This document shows, piece by piece, positions 43,905-54,647 of a stretch of 64,000 bases of DNA. The first letter of the stretch is position 1. Each line of letters starts with the position of its first letter. The stretch lies in contig RQOL01000906.1 in the NCBI GenBank assembly GCA_013076295.1, positions 6,080,297-6,144,296 on the forward strand. The letters are read 5' to 3'. The DNA is from Sanderia malayensis (lineage: Eukaryota; Cnidaria; Scyphozoa; Semaeostomeae; Pelagiidae). Both the position numbers and the translations under genes were made by a program. Under the pieces are notes generated by a model that was given only the letters and a program-made list of their open reading frames with translations, was not told the origin of the DNA and ran no database searches.

Positions 43905-44183
43905 CAATAGGGGACAAAAGTCCTCGGGACACCTGAAAATTTCATCCCATAATGCTGTGCTTCTGCACACTTTGTTCTCTGTTAGCAGAATGCGACCCCC
44001 CACTCCCCCCAAAACAATGTTGTCTTGTGCACCAGTCCTTTCTTGTCGTCGGGCCAAAAGAATTTCGGCGATATTGAAAAACACCGCCTCTACAAACAAC
44101 ATTGTTATGGGGGGGAGGGGGATGAAGTATGCGTGTAAAACTTGCTAAAATCCTGGGTGTCCCACGACTTTTGTCCCCTATTG
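43905..44183. repeat. End repeat R, copy 3
   Basis: Same sequence as copies 1 and 2. Its left edge has the body flank ATACCAGA; its right edge stops at CCCCTATTG followed by the satellite target TAGCTATG. Confidence 0.88.
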
Positions 44184-46750
44184 TAGCTATGATTAGTAAT
44201 GAATAGTTAGGATTAGAAGGATCTGTTAAGGATCAACTAATGATGAGGTAATGATTAAGAATGATTAGTAAGGATTCGTAAGGATTAGTTAAGGAACAAC
44301 AACTAAGGATCAGGTAGTGATTAGGAATGATTGGTAAGGACTAGTAAGGATCAACAGATGATCAGATGATGATTAGGAAAGATTGATAAGGACTAGCAAG
44401 GATCAGTTAAGGATCAACTGATGATCTGCTAATGATTAAGTATGATTGGTAAGGATCACTGAGGATCAGTTAAGGATGAACTCATGATCAGCTAATGATT
44501 AGGTATGATTGGCTAGGATTATCAAGGATCAGTAAAAGATCTACTGATGATCAGGTAATGATTATGTATGATTGGTAAGGATTGGTGAGGATCAGCTAAG
44601 GATCAACTGATGACCTGCTAATAATTAAGAATGATTAGTAAGGATTCGTAAGGATCAGTTAAGGATCAACTGATGATCTGCTAATGATTAAGTATGATTG
44701 GTTAGGATTGGTAAGGATCAGTTAATGATTAAATAATGATAAGGTAATGATTAGGAATGGTTAGTAATGAATAGTTTGGATTAGTAACGATCAGTTAAGG
44801 ATCAAGTAATGATAAGGTAATGATTAGGAATGATTAAATATGATTGGTTAGGATCAGTTAAGGATCAAGTAATGATAAGGTAATGATTAGGAATGATTAG
44901 TTAGGATTAATGAGGATCAGTTAAGGATCAAGTAATGATAAGGTAATGATTAGGAATGATTAGTTAGGATTAGTGAGGATCAGTTAAGGATCAAGTAATG
45001 ATAAGGTAATGATTAGGAATGATTAGTTAGGATCAGAAAGGATCAGTTAAGGATCAAGTAATGATAAGGTAATGATTAGGAATGATTAAATATGATTGGT
45101 TAGGATCAGTTAAGGATCAAGTAATGATAAGGTAATGATTAGGAATGATTAGTTAGGATTAGTGAGGATCAGTTAAGGATCAAGTAATGATAAGGTAATG
45201 ATTAGGGATGATTAGTTAGGATTAGTGAGGATCAGTTAAGGATCAAGTAATGATAAGGTAATGATTAGGAATGATTAGTTAGGATTAGAAAGGATCAGTT
45301 AAGGATCAAGTAATGATAAGGTAATGATTAGGAATGATTAGTTAGGATTAGTGAGGATTACTTAAAGATCAACTGATGATCAGTAGTGACTGTAAGGATT
45401 ATCAAGGATCAGTTAAGGATACACTGATGATCAGGTAATTAATAGGTATGATTGGTAAGGATTAGTAAGGATCAGCTAAGGATCAACTGATGATCAGGTA
45501 ATGATTATGTATGATTGGTAAGGATTGGTGAGGATCAGCTAAGGATCAACTGATGATCAGTAATGACTATGAATGACTATAAGGATCACTGAGGATCAGT
45601 TAAGGATGAACTCATGATCAGCTAATGATTAGGTATGATTGGCTAGGATTATCAAGGATCAGTAAAAGATCTACTGATGATCAGGTAATGATTATGTATG
45701 ATTGGTAAGGATTGGTGAGGATCAGCTGAGGATCAACTGATGACCTGCTAATAATTAAGAATGATTAGTAAGGATTCGTAAGGATCAGTTAAGGATCAAC
45801 TGATGATCTGCTAATGATTAAGTATGATTGGTTAGGATTGGTAAGGATCAGTTAATGATTAAATAATGATAAGGTAATGATTAGGAATGGTTAGTAATGA
45901 ATAGTTTGGATTAGTAACGATCAGTTAAGGATCAAGTAATGATAAGGTAATGATTAGGAATGATTAAATATGATTGGTTAGGATCAGTTAAGGATCAAGT
46001 AATGATAAGGTAATGATTAGGAATGATTAGTTAGGATTAATGAGGATCAGTTAAGGATCAAGTAATGATAAGGTAATGATTAGGAATGATTAGTTAGGAT
46101 TAGTGAGGATCAGTTAAGGATCAAGTAATGATAAGGTAATGATTAGGAATGATTAGTTAGGATTAGAAAGGATCAGTTAAGGATCAAGTAATGATAAGGT
46201 AATGATTAGGAATGATTAAATATGATTGGTTAGGATCAGTTAAGGATCAAGTAATGATAAGGTAATGATTAGGAATGATTAGTTAGGATTAATGAGGATC
46301 AGTTAAGGATCAAGTAATGATAAGGTAATGATTAGGAATGATTAGTTAGGATTAGTGAGGATCAGTTAAGGATCAAGTAATGATAAGGTAATGATTAGGA
46401 ATGATTAGTTAGGATTAGAAAGGATCAGTTAAGGATCAAGTAATGATAAGGTAATGATTAGGAATGATTAGTTAGGATTAGTGAGGATTACTTAAAGATC
46501 AACTGATGATCAGTAGTGACTGTAAGGATTATCAAGGATCAGTTAAGGATATACTGATGATCAGGTAATTAATAGGTATGATTGGTAAGGATTAGTAAGG
46601 ATCAGTGAAGGATCAACTAATGATCAGGTAATGATTAGGAATGATAATCAAGGATGTATTGAGGATCAAGTATTGAGAAGGTAATGACTAGGAATGATTA
46701 GCTAGAATGGAGTAGTCATTAATCAGGATTAGTTAGCATTATCCAAGGAT
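44184..46750 (+). repeat. GATC-rich satellite, right arm, with 1.13-kb higher-order duplication
   Basis: Units such as AGGATCAGTTAAGGATCAAG, TAATGATAAGGTAATGATTA and GGAATGATTAGTTAGGATTA form a ~61-bp repeat. A block starting AAGGATCACTGAGGATCAGT at 44451 recurs at 45581 (offset 1130), and the downstream sequence matches to about 46605. It is therefore a tandem duplication on top of the short repeat. This arm is longer than the left one (31440-32835). Confidence 0.92.
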
Positions 46751-46895
46751 TAAGTTTTGTTTACTCGGAAATATCGTTCAGTCCCTCTCCCGTACCATAA
46801 TGAATGGAGGAACTTATCTATAAAATCAAGCGAGTTGAGACTCTAGAATTCAGGGATTTAAGAGTTAGTTGGTAATTATAAGTAAACAGCTAGCC

Positions 46896-47396
46896 ATGAG
46901 TCAGTATAAATGTGATCAATGTGAATTTTCTTCCAAGTATAAAAGTAATGTTACACGACATGAAGAAGAGATGGACGAGGAGAGCAGTGAAGAGTCTGGC
47001 TCAGATGATGAGATAGAAGTTGAAAGTGATCATGATAATGATGAAACTGTCAACACTGATGAGGATCTTCCTTTAGGGAATGTATGGCCTTCTATGCGTA
47101 AGGAAGTGGATGAAGATGAAAACATATTGCAAGTTTTCAAACGTAAATTTTTATATAATAGAAGTTTTGAAAATGACGCTGTTGTAACTGCAGTTATAGC
47201 AACGATGCAAAAAGCACAGAGGGAAGATGATATGGATATGCAAGAGGCCTTAGATTATGCTATTGAGAAAAGAAAATATCTCATCATACGTCAAGCAAAG
47301 AATGACGAAGAAGAGGAAGCTAGTGATTCTGAGGATGCTGCTGTGAATGAACTTGAATTTAATAGTACTCCAGCATTTCCATATAGTAGGATATAA
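46896..47396 (+). CDS. One-finger C2H2 acidic protein, right-arm copy, intact
   Basis: 166 residues from ATG 46896. There is a single C2H2-type finger near the N-terminus (YKCDQCEFSSKYKSNVTRHE) followed by a strongly acidic Ser/Glu/Asp tract. A helical segment (DAVVTAVIATMQKAQREDD) and another acidic patch follow. A single finger with acidic tail suggests a DNA- or chromatin-binding accessory factor; I cannot name the family. It is the only coding gene of the foldback element, and the left-arm copy is frameshifted. Transcription would run towards the right terminus. Confidence 0.65.
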   Translation: MSQYKCDQCEFSSKYKSNVTRHEEEMDEESSEESGSDDEIEVESDHDNDETVNTDEDLPLGNVWPSMRKEVDEDENILQVFKRKFLYNRSFENDAVVTAVIATMQKAQREDDMDMQEALDYAIEKRKYLIIRQAKNDEEEEASDSEDAAVNELEFNSTPAFPYSRI

Positions 47397-48263
47397 CAAT
47401 GCTTATAAAAAGGTTTAGATATTATTGTTTGCTAATGCAGAAAATGGTCTCTTTTTCATGGCGTCTTTCTTCTTGAAACGTGTTAAAATAGTTTCTTCAA
47501 CATCTTGCACATTTTGTTTTGAATAATGTCCATTTCAAGTTTTGTTTTAAAGTGACTCGAAATCTTGGCTATCAGCCAATCAGATTACAGAGATTTTCTG
47601 TTTCTAGAAAAATCTTTCAATGTGACGTCAGGGGATTTCCCCGCTTCTGGAAAAAATCGTTCGAATGTGGGGCTCAGTGATTTCCTAATTTTGCTAAGTC
47701 ATCTTCATTAGCCAATCAGATTGCAGGAATTTTTCTGCCTCTGGAAATATCTTTTGAATGTGACGTCAGGGGGATTTCCCCGAGGGAATTACTTATTTCG
47801 GTTTCGAGTCTTCGGATTGAAAGAGATTTGACGCGTACATTCGAACGCCGTATTCGAAAGTTTCTGATTGGTTCTTTGAATTCAATCTCGAGCCGAGAAC
47901 GTGAATTTGCCAGTTCCTTGATATTTTTGTGTTTTCTTGCGATTTATTTAACAAATTTCTATCATCTTATAAGTGCATGAAAAATATGAAATAATTCATT
48001 CAATATAATCAAGAGATTTTCTTTTTATTGGTGTAAAAATCTTTTTCATAAACAAAACCGTTTTTTAGTTATTAAGCTTTTATGGGTTTTTTATCAGCTT
48101 TGACGATGTTTTGCAAATTCAAACTAACTTTCCACAGCCTGTCGTTTTCGATTATTTTTTACTGTTCATGCTCTTTTCAATTCTCGAAGACTCTCGCGCA
48201 TGCGTGATATTAACACATTCTACTGCGCATGCGTGTCCTAGGACACCCACCCCATCTCCTACT
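47397..48263. other. Right terminal region of the foldback element
   Basis: Mirror of 29934-30840. It includes the paired TGACGTCA/ATTGGCT modules at about 47560-47850 and two GCATGCG motifs near the terminus. There is no gene. Confidence 0.6.
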
Positions 48264-48269
48264 GGTGTA

Positions 48270-48654
48270 AATAATGGTCTCGAAGCTATTTTTTCAGATC
48301 AAGCTTTTTAGGTTTGTTGCATAGATTGCGGTACCTGGAACAAATTTTAAACGCTTGTAAATTGTGAACATCGATACCCAAAGGCAAAAAGGATTCGGTT
48401 CTCACATTTAATCAGCGATCTTTGCTCTTTTGCATGAATGACGTCATTTCCATAGAAAAAATTGAACCTTGGGAATGTTATTTTTAAAACAATGGATATC
48501 GGGATCTTTTGAGCCTCGACTTGGCAATTTTGAAGATTTCAATCTGACAACCCTGGCGACGGGTTTGGCAGGTGAAGTATTATTTTCAAAATAGAGGTAC
48601 CATGCCAAATACAGCAAGGGCATAAGACGTCAGACATGGATACATTGAAAGCAG
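48270..48654. other. Gene-free stretch
   Basis: Between the foldback element and the LINE I see no gene, repeat end or clear signal. Confidence 0.4.
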
Positions 48655-49945
48655 CTGATATGAGGGAATTTGGCATGTATCCCAGATTCTTGGAAAGTAG
48701 CTAGAATTACTGCGATTTTCAAAGATGGAGATAGGGCGGAAAAATCTAATTACCGCCCCATATCAGTCTTGCCTGTCATCTCAAAGCTCTTTGAGAAACT
48801 TGTTTTCAACCAGCTCTACAAGTATATGAATGAAAACGGTCTTTTTACATCTGACCAATAGAAGTGGGAGTCCCACAGGGTTCATGCCTTGGACCTCTTC
48901 TCTTTCTTATCTATATCAACGATCTTCCCCAGACTGTACAAGGTTCATCTGTGACGATGTATGCTGATGACATCAGTCTTTCTCGTCAGTCTCGCCATTT
49001 GACTCAGCTGAATGAGGCTATAAATAGCGATCTCACAAAACTGGAGGCTTGGCTGCAAGGTAGTAAGCTTTCACTGAATGTGGCAAAAACTCATTCAATG
49101 CTCATAACCACCAAGCAGAAACACAATTCTCTCAAATGTCGAAATGAAGCCTTGGAACTGAAAATACGTGACAACCATCTCGAAGTAGTCCAACAGACAA
49201 AGTACATAGGAGTTCAAATTGATTGCTCTTTGGATTGGAAAAGGCAAATTAAAGCAGTTTCTACCAAAGTCTCCAGGGTGATCGGTTTTCTGAAACATGC
49301 CAAATCTTACCTGCTTATGAAAAGTTTGAAAACTCTTTACACTGGTATTGTGGAGACTCACTTTCGATACTGTTCTTCTGTTTGGGGCCGTGCTGGTTCA
49401 AAAGAAATCAACCAGCTGCAAAAGCTCCAAAATCGTGCAGCTAGAATCATTACAAATAGTAGCTCTGATACCAGAAGCAGACCACTTATTATGGAGCTGG
49501 GCTGGAAGACCATTGAAGAACTCACCGGTAATGAGTCTAAAACAATGCTCTTTCAGTCGCTCAACGACTTGGCTCCGCAATACCGTTGTAATCTGTTCAT
49601 CAGAAACTCAGCATTTTCCTCCCGCAACCTCCGGAACGCTGAGACTGAATTAAGGTTGCCAATGAAAAACTGAGGAAATGGTCAAACATGCTTTTCTTTC
49701 CGGGGAGCTAAACTATGGAATAGCCTTCCTCCTGAGTCTAAAACGGCATCGTCTCTGAATGGTTTTAAGATATCATTAAAGAGTTAAATTTTCGTTCCAT
49801 TGTATATATATATTATTGTAAATAGGTTTTTAATTTGGGTTTTTCCATATTCTATTATTATCTTTAACGTATTTATCGTAGGGCCCCTTGAAAATCTGCC
49901 TATGCCGAAGGGCAACCCTCCTTAAAAAAATCAAATATGAAAATA
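48655..49945 (+). pseudogene. CR1/L2-like LINE, 5'-truncated with internal RT deletion
   Basis: The first piece (48680-48858) gives the start of an RT domain (WKVARITAIFKDGDRAEKSN, YRPISVLPVISKLFEKL). It then jumps directly to GVPQGSCLGPLLFLIYINDL and MYADDISLS, so the block with the first catalytic Asp (F-x-D-L-K-K-A-F) is deleted. The thumb and C-terminal part follow (LQKLQNRAARIITNSS). A frameshift near 49672 precedes the last codons. The 3' end has GGGCCCCTTGAAAATCTGCC and a short A-rich tail near 49930. It is dead. Confidence 0.82.
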
Positions 49946-49951
49946 TGAATT

Positions 49952-50649
49952 ATGAAATATGTCATTTTTGTTGTCACTAATGCGAACCATCCGTACTCAT
50001 TCAATGACGATCTTTTAAAGTGCACCAAAGACAACATCAGGGAAGCTCTGGAAAACCTAGTATCAAGACAACAGCGTCCGTCGCCATCCACAAAGTATGA
50101 AAAGCTGTACGCTACAGCTTGGTGGCCGTTAGTAAATCAGAAAGACTAACATCATATGAACAGGATGAGCGAATAACATATGTAAGTGCTGCTAGAGCTC
50201 TGAAGGAACTTAAAAGAAAGTCAACTTCTGCAACTTTCAATCCAAAGATACATCAAGGCAGTGCATTCGATATGATATGTGAAGAATCAGCAAAGCAACT
50301 CTGGCAAGGCCTGCATCTTCCTGGAAACATCGATGTCACTAACGATGGCACAAATGCCTGTGTTTTCCTGGCCTTAAAATTGTGCGATGAATTGAGGAAT
50401 CTTACAATGGAGATAAGTGAAGATGCAGGTCTCATTACGCTTGGGTCTAAAATTGCTGATTTGACACATGCCATTATAAACGACTTTCCCGCAATTACAA
50501 ACCCGCTACGCGATAGAGGTCAAATTCATACACCATCGGAGGCAAAGATAATTATGGCCAAGCATGGATTTTTAGATGCAAGTACTGAACCATCAGAAAA
50601 AATGCCATTCATTGATCCTTGTTTAGTGCAAACGGGCGAAAGAATTTGA
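49952..50649 (+). CDS. Uncharacterised ORF pair
   Basis: The open frame 50119-50649 (first ATG 50272) contains DVTNDGTNACVFLALKLCDE and AIINDFPAITNPLRD. I recall a similar D-G-T-N-A-C signature in unannotated cnidarian/sponge proteins, which could be a papain-like protease start, but that is a guess. The overlapping frame 49952-50149 may be its 5' part after a frameshift. There is no intact full-length gene. Confidence 0.35.
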
Positions 50650-51126
50650 TGAACTCTTTGAATTGTCTAATAAAAGAAAAAACTCTTTTCTTTCCATTTA
50701 CACATTTGAACTATACAGTATCATCATAGGTAAGGTGGGGCGTATTGTTTTCTTCGGTTGACACCCATGCGGTGCCTAAATGATGTGATAGAGATGGCAA
50801 CGCTCAAGTGAAAGTTTATTACCTTGAAAATGTCAATACACCGACTGCAGTTTGTCAAGGGCAGCAAAGAGTGGAATATCAGCTGAAACTGCACAATCGC
50901 TTGCAATAGTGTTCACATCAATTGCTTAGGAAAATCCAGAAAATCAAGGATACAAGTATACAATCCCTTTGCTGTCGAGTCCTGCTTCATTAATCTGACT
51001 GCTAAAGTAAGTATCAGACACAATTTATATGTTTCCAATACCTTGTTTGTAGCTGGCTTTTTCGTTGCTGCACATCGGAATGAGAAATGCGTCTACAGAT
51101 TGCAAATTACTATTTATGTTTGTTAT
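50650..51126. other. Gene-free stretch
   Basis: No gene or repeat recognised between the uncharacterised ORF and palindrome 3. Confidence 0.4.
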
Positions 51127-51933
51127 TAGTCCATACGCTGAGGTCGAATCCGTAGGAATTTTTGCCCCCAAAATCACTTTGCACCATCGTCAACTACCCC
51201 ATTTGACGATCCAAAAAATCGAGGGTGGACATCTGGGGGCGTGGTAGGTCCTTCACAAATGACCTTCAAAGTTGACCCCTTTGACCGTATTTGGTTATAG
51301 TCTTATTTGACGTTTTGGGGTGTTCGAGTTAGTTTTACAGCGCTCCTGCGCTAAATAAAGGTCTTGCTATTATTATTTACCTATTAATCGAGCTAAAACC
51401 TGCGTAAAAACGAAAAATTCCACAAAAATTACTGCGCATGCGCGAACACTTTCGACAAAAATTGATCGTTAAGTCCTGAAATATTGCTATTTTATAATGG
51501 ATTTCCATTAGAAGTACACTCAACTATAGGCATAATAATTCCCTAGTGGAAAAGTTCATTCACAACTTTAATTAAAACGTAAATTTAAACTAAACTCTCT
51601 ATCTTCCAAACTTGAATAAAAAGTCAAACTGAAACGGTGTTGCAAAGGGTTAGCTCAATGGATGCAACCAGGTGGGTTCTTGCAGCTTTAGCCATCATCT
51701 GCAGAAGTGCTTTGACAGTTGCAAAACGAACAACAAGGTAGGCCATTCTTTCGACAGGTACATCGTACGTTGAGCCCTTTCCATACGTGCAAAATAGAGA
51801 ATACTTCTCTGGAATTGGGTGTAATCCTAGATCAGGGACCAGTAGATCATCCTCTACTACAAATGCATAGACGCTAAGGTCGAAAAATGAGAGCTGGTGA
51901 TCTAACAGAGTTGTTATGATATTTTTCGCAAAA
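51127..51933 (+). repeat. Palindrome 3, left arm
   Basis: Begins TAGTCCATACGCTGAGGTCG and is the inverted copy of 52906-53684. It differs by about 28 extra bases near 51570-51600 and scattered substitutions. The loop (51934-52905) is single copy. Confidence 0.9.
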
Positions 51934-51959
51934 AAATACGTAACATATCAACATATCTA

Positions 51960-53265
51960 CAAGAGCTTCAGATAGAAGCTGACTGCCGTGCTATTCCCCA
52001 TGCAATGCATGCTATGACAACTGGTACAAAGAGAATAATTGTATTGCCAACAGATACTGATGACACTGTGATCCTCCTGTTCTACTGGCAACAATTAAAG
52101 GTACATGGGTTGAAAGAGCTTTGCGTCAAGACTGGTGTAGGTGACTATAGTCGGTTTGTGGCATTTCATGAACTGGTGGCTTCTCAATCACATGATATTT
52201 GTGAAGTTCTATCAGCTGCTCATACTCTGACGGGATGTGACTATGCCAGTAAAGTTGGGTCAAAGAAAGCAGCTATTGAGTGTAACCTTGCTTACCATTT
52301 ACAGAGCTTTGGAATTACGGTTGGATTGTCATTGGAAAGGCAGATAGGTAAAGCAGAGGAGTACTTAGTTCAAGTCCTGAAAAGAAACACAGCATGCAAA
52401 ACAATGGATGAACTAAGGGCCCGTTCATTTGAGCCCGTTTATCGGGCCAGCTCACTAAGCGAGACAGATGTAAATTCTGTTCAAATGAGAAAATTCCGCC
52501 CCCCCCCCCTGCCGGGATAGAAACTGTAACAGGATATTTGTCACTTGACAAATTGACAATGAAAATAATGGTTGTGCATGCGCAGTTGACACGTTTCTGG
52601 TCCAGTAGGCGGGATTGAGTGTTCATATGGGAAAATTTCCAGCCCACTTGCCGAGATCTCGATAGTGCCGCAGTGAGATCTCGCCCAGCGGGCCAGCCTG
52701 CTTTCTCATATGAACAGAAAACTAATTTTGTATAGGAATTGGGGAGTAGGTGATATCTCGTTTAGTCAGCTGGCCCGGTAAGCGGGCTTGCGGGCTCACA
52801 TGAACAGGCCCTAAGGATCTGGATGTATCACCACCACAGGGGAAGAAGTCTGGATGAACTCCCCCCACCATTCATGCAACAAAAGCGCATATTTTGAGAG
52901 CTTTCTTTGCGAAAAATATCATAACAACTCTGTTAGATCGCCAGCTCTTATTTTTCGACCTTAGCGTCTATGCATTTGTAGTAGAGGATGATCTACTGGT
53001 CCCTGATCTAGGATTACACCCAATTCCAGAGAAGTATTCTTTATTTTGCACGTATGGAAAGGGCTCAACGTACGATGTACCTGTCGAAAGAATGCCCTAC
53101 CTTGTTGTTCGTTTTGCAACTGTCAAAGCACTTCTGCAGATGATGGCTAAAGCTGCAAGAACCCACCTGGTTGCATCCATTGAGCTAACTCTTTGCAACA
53201 CCGTTTCAGTTGGACTTTTTATTCAAGTTTGGAAGATGGAAGTTGTGAATGAACTTTTCCACTAG
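51960..53265 (+). pseudogene. Family X pseudogene spanning palindrome 3 loop and right arm
   Basis: The frame from 52005 carries IIVLPTDTDDTVILLFYWQQ and the diagnostic AAHTLTGCDYASKVGSKKA. It is then interrupted by a MITE at 52417-52811 and a frameshift near 52850. It resumes with HATKAHILRAFFA and DLLVPDLGLHPIPEKYSLFC, ending at 53265. This is the same domain order as the plus-strand gene at 5615-6576, but a diverged member. The function is unknown; the DTD-containing motif could be part of a PIN/FEN-like nuclease fold, which is only an impression. Confidence 0.55.
52417..52811. mobile_element. 395-bp Harbinger-type MITE with TAA duplication
   Basis: The ends GGGCCCGTTCATTTGAGCCC (52417) and ...GCTCACATGAACAGGCCC (52811) are inverted copies, with TAA at 52414-52416 and 52812-52814. 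It interrupts the family X frame after DELR. A 3-bp T-A-A duplication is typical of PIF/Harbinger. Confidence 0.85.
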
Positions 53266-53684
53266 GGAATTATTATGCCTATAGTTGAGTGTACTTCTAA
53301 TGGAAATCCATTATAAAATAGCAATATTTCAGGACTTAACGATCAATTTTTGTCGAAAAGTGTTCGCGCATGCGCAGTAATTTTTGTGGAATTTTTCGTT
53401 TTTACGCAGGTTTTAGCTCAATTAATAGGTAAATAATAATAGCAAGACCTTTATTTAGCGCAGGAGCGCTGTTAAAACTAACTCAAGCACCCCAAAACGT
53501 ACAGTAAAACTATGACCAAATACGGTCAAAGGGGTCAACTTTGAAGGTCATTTGTGAAGGACCTACCACGACCCCAGATGTCCACCCTCGATTTTTTGGA
53601 TCGTCAAATGGGGTAGTTGACGATGGTGCAAAGTGATTTCGGGGGCAAAAAATTCCTACGGATTCGACCTCAGCGTATGGACTA
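52906..53684 (-). repeat. Palindrome 3, right arm
   Basis: Inverted copy of 51127-51933, ending CAGCGTATGGACTA at 53684. It contains the open C-terminal frame of family X (to 53265). No clear target duplication is seen outside the arms, so its mode of origin is uncertain. Confidence 0.9.
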
Positions 53685-53988
53685 TTTTATTTCGAGAAAC
53701 TTTTTGAATGTTGGCGCAAAAGATAGGTCGTCCTAACAAGGTTGGATTTTCGGAAACAAAATTTGATGAGAACGACGACTGTCCTCGCACCAGGCCTCCA
53801 ACGGGCGTCGTCTTGAGATAGGTCGTGTTTCGGAAACTCTCTATTGAAACGCTACACTTTCACCTCACATCTGAGGTCTCCTCAGCCAAATGATTTTCCC
53901 GTAACGTTCGATATGTTAACATAATTTGCTCGAATTAAACGTTCTTTTTTGGAACTACTACAACATGCTTGAATAGAAGGTTAATGCA

Positions 53989-54640
53989 TTATTCATTGTT
54001 TAATCGTCTTTTTCTCGGGATATTCATGTTCCCCCATTCTTCTTTTGAATTGAATTCTGGTGTAAGTTCTTGGATGTAAACGGCTTCTGAAACTTGTCTA
54101 AGCAGAGGGTCTCCTGGATAAGTGGCTAAAGTTTTAATAGATATACTTTGCTGGTGACCGCTGTGTTTTTCTTGCATATGTTTGTAGAGCATGGAGTTCT
54201 TATCTTTCTTTTCATATTTGTCAAGGTGTTCACTTACTCTTTCTTTTAAACTTCTAGCTGATTCACCGATATATTTTTTTCCACATGGTCCACACACTTC
54301 ACTGCCAAGGCAGGATGTCTCATATACAACGTCTCGTGCTTTGCAGTTTGCTTTTGGATCGTGTTTGCATACTTTGCAATCATTATCTTCGCATGTCTTG
54401 TTTTTAAAGGGGTCAGATAATACGAGGCTTTCCTTCAATGATTTCCCTGCTTTTTCTATCAACTTGATCTTAAGTTCTGACTGGTTTACCATCCGTTGGC
54501 ATTCTCTGGCAAGTTCTTCATTCGGAGTAGCATCTACAAAGAGAACAGTTTCATACCCTCCTTTTTCATACCATGTTCTTTTCGTTTTAATTTTAGCCTT
54601 CTCTCTTCTTTCTCTTTGCCATAGCTTTCCTCTATACATC
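53989..54640 (-). pseudogene. Penelope-like GIY-YIG endonuclease region
   Basis: The minus-strand frame reads QRERREKAKIKTKRTWYEKG, then a Cys-rich linker (CEDNDCKVCKHDPKANC), then the GIY-YIG module (VVYETSC, CGKKYIGESARSLKERVSEH). It ends NIPRKRRLNNE, stop at 53989. The upstream piece of the same protein is at 54955-55060 (MQFSGYDQQERVKVYATAKR). The two are separated by an insertion. In intact elements this endonuclease follows an RT domain, which is missing here. Confidence 0.78.
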
Positions 54641-54647
54641 GGGCATT

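Larger units (their letters stand above)
33011..44183. mobile_element. 11.2-kb composite Tc1-like element with HUH-SF3 Rep genes, TA duplication
   Basis: The outer ends are CAATAGGGGACAAAAGTC at 33011 and its complement, GACTTTTGTCCCCTATTG, ending at 44183. TA lies on each side (33009-33010, 44184-44185). The other satellite arm shows the unoccupied site (GACTAGCTATG with a single TA). The inside reads R-body-R-body-R: three copies of a 0.28-kb repeat R and two 5.17-kb bodies that are almost identical (unit 5446-5448 bp). Each body has a plus-strand Rep gene and a minus-strand DD34E transposase. TA duplication and the DD34E enzyme fit Tc1/mariner. The Rep gene and tandem structure do not belong to ordinary members of that group. 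Confidence 0.9.
29934..48263. mobile_element. Foldback element with 6-bp target duplication, Polinton-like ends
   Basis: The termini are exact inverted copies: AGTAGGAGATGGGGTGGGTG at 29934-29953 and its complement ending at 48263. The 6-bp repeat GGTGTA lies directly outside both ends (29928-29933, 48264-48269). The left arm runs to about 32835. The right arm resumes at 32871, is interrupted by the 11.2-kb insertion at 33011-44183, and continues to 48263. Polintons/Mavericks are known for 5'-AG ends and 6-bp duplications, but none of their usual genes (protein-primed polymerase, retroviral-like integrase, capsid) is seen. It could therefore be a non-autonomous derivative or a different foldback family. 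Without the insertion it is about 7.2 kb. Its arms differ by point changes and indels, unlike palindrome 1. Confidence 0.85.

Noticed and set aside
33011..44183. Interpreting R repeats as LTRs of a retrotransposon
   Set aside because: No gag, pol, primer-binding site or polypurine tract; R has inverted ends, a TA duplication and a DD34E transposase inside.
44184..46750. CRISPR-like array
   Set aside because: Repeats are contiguous and degenerate with no unique spacers, and the context is eukaryotic.
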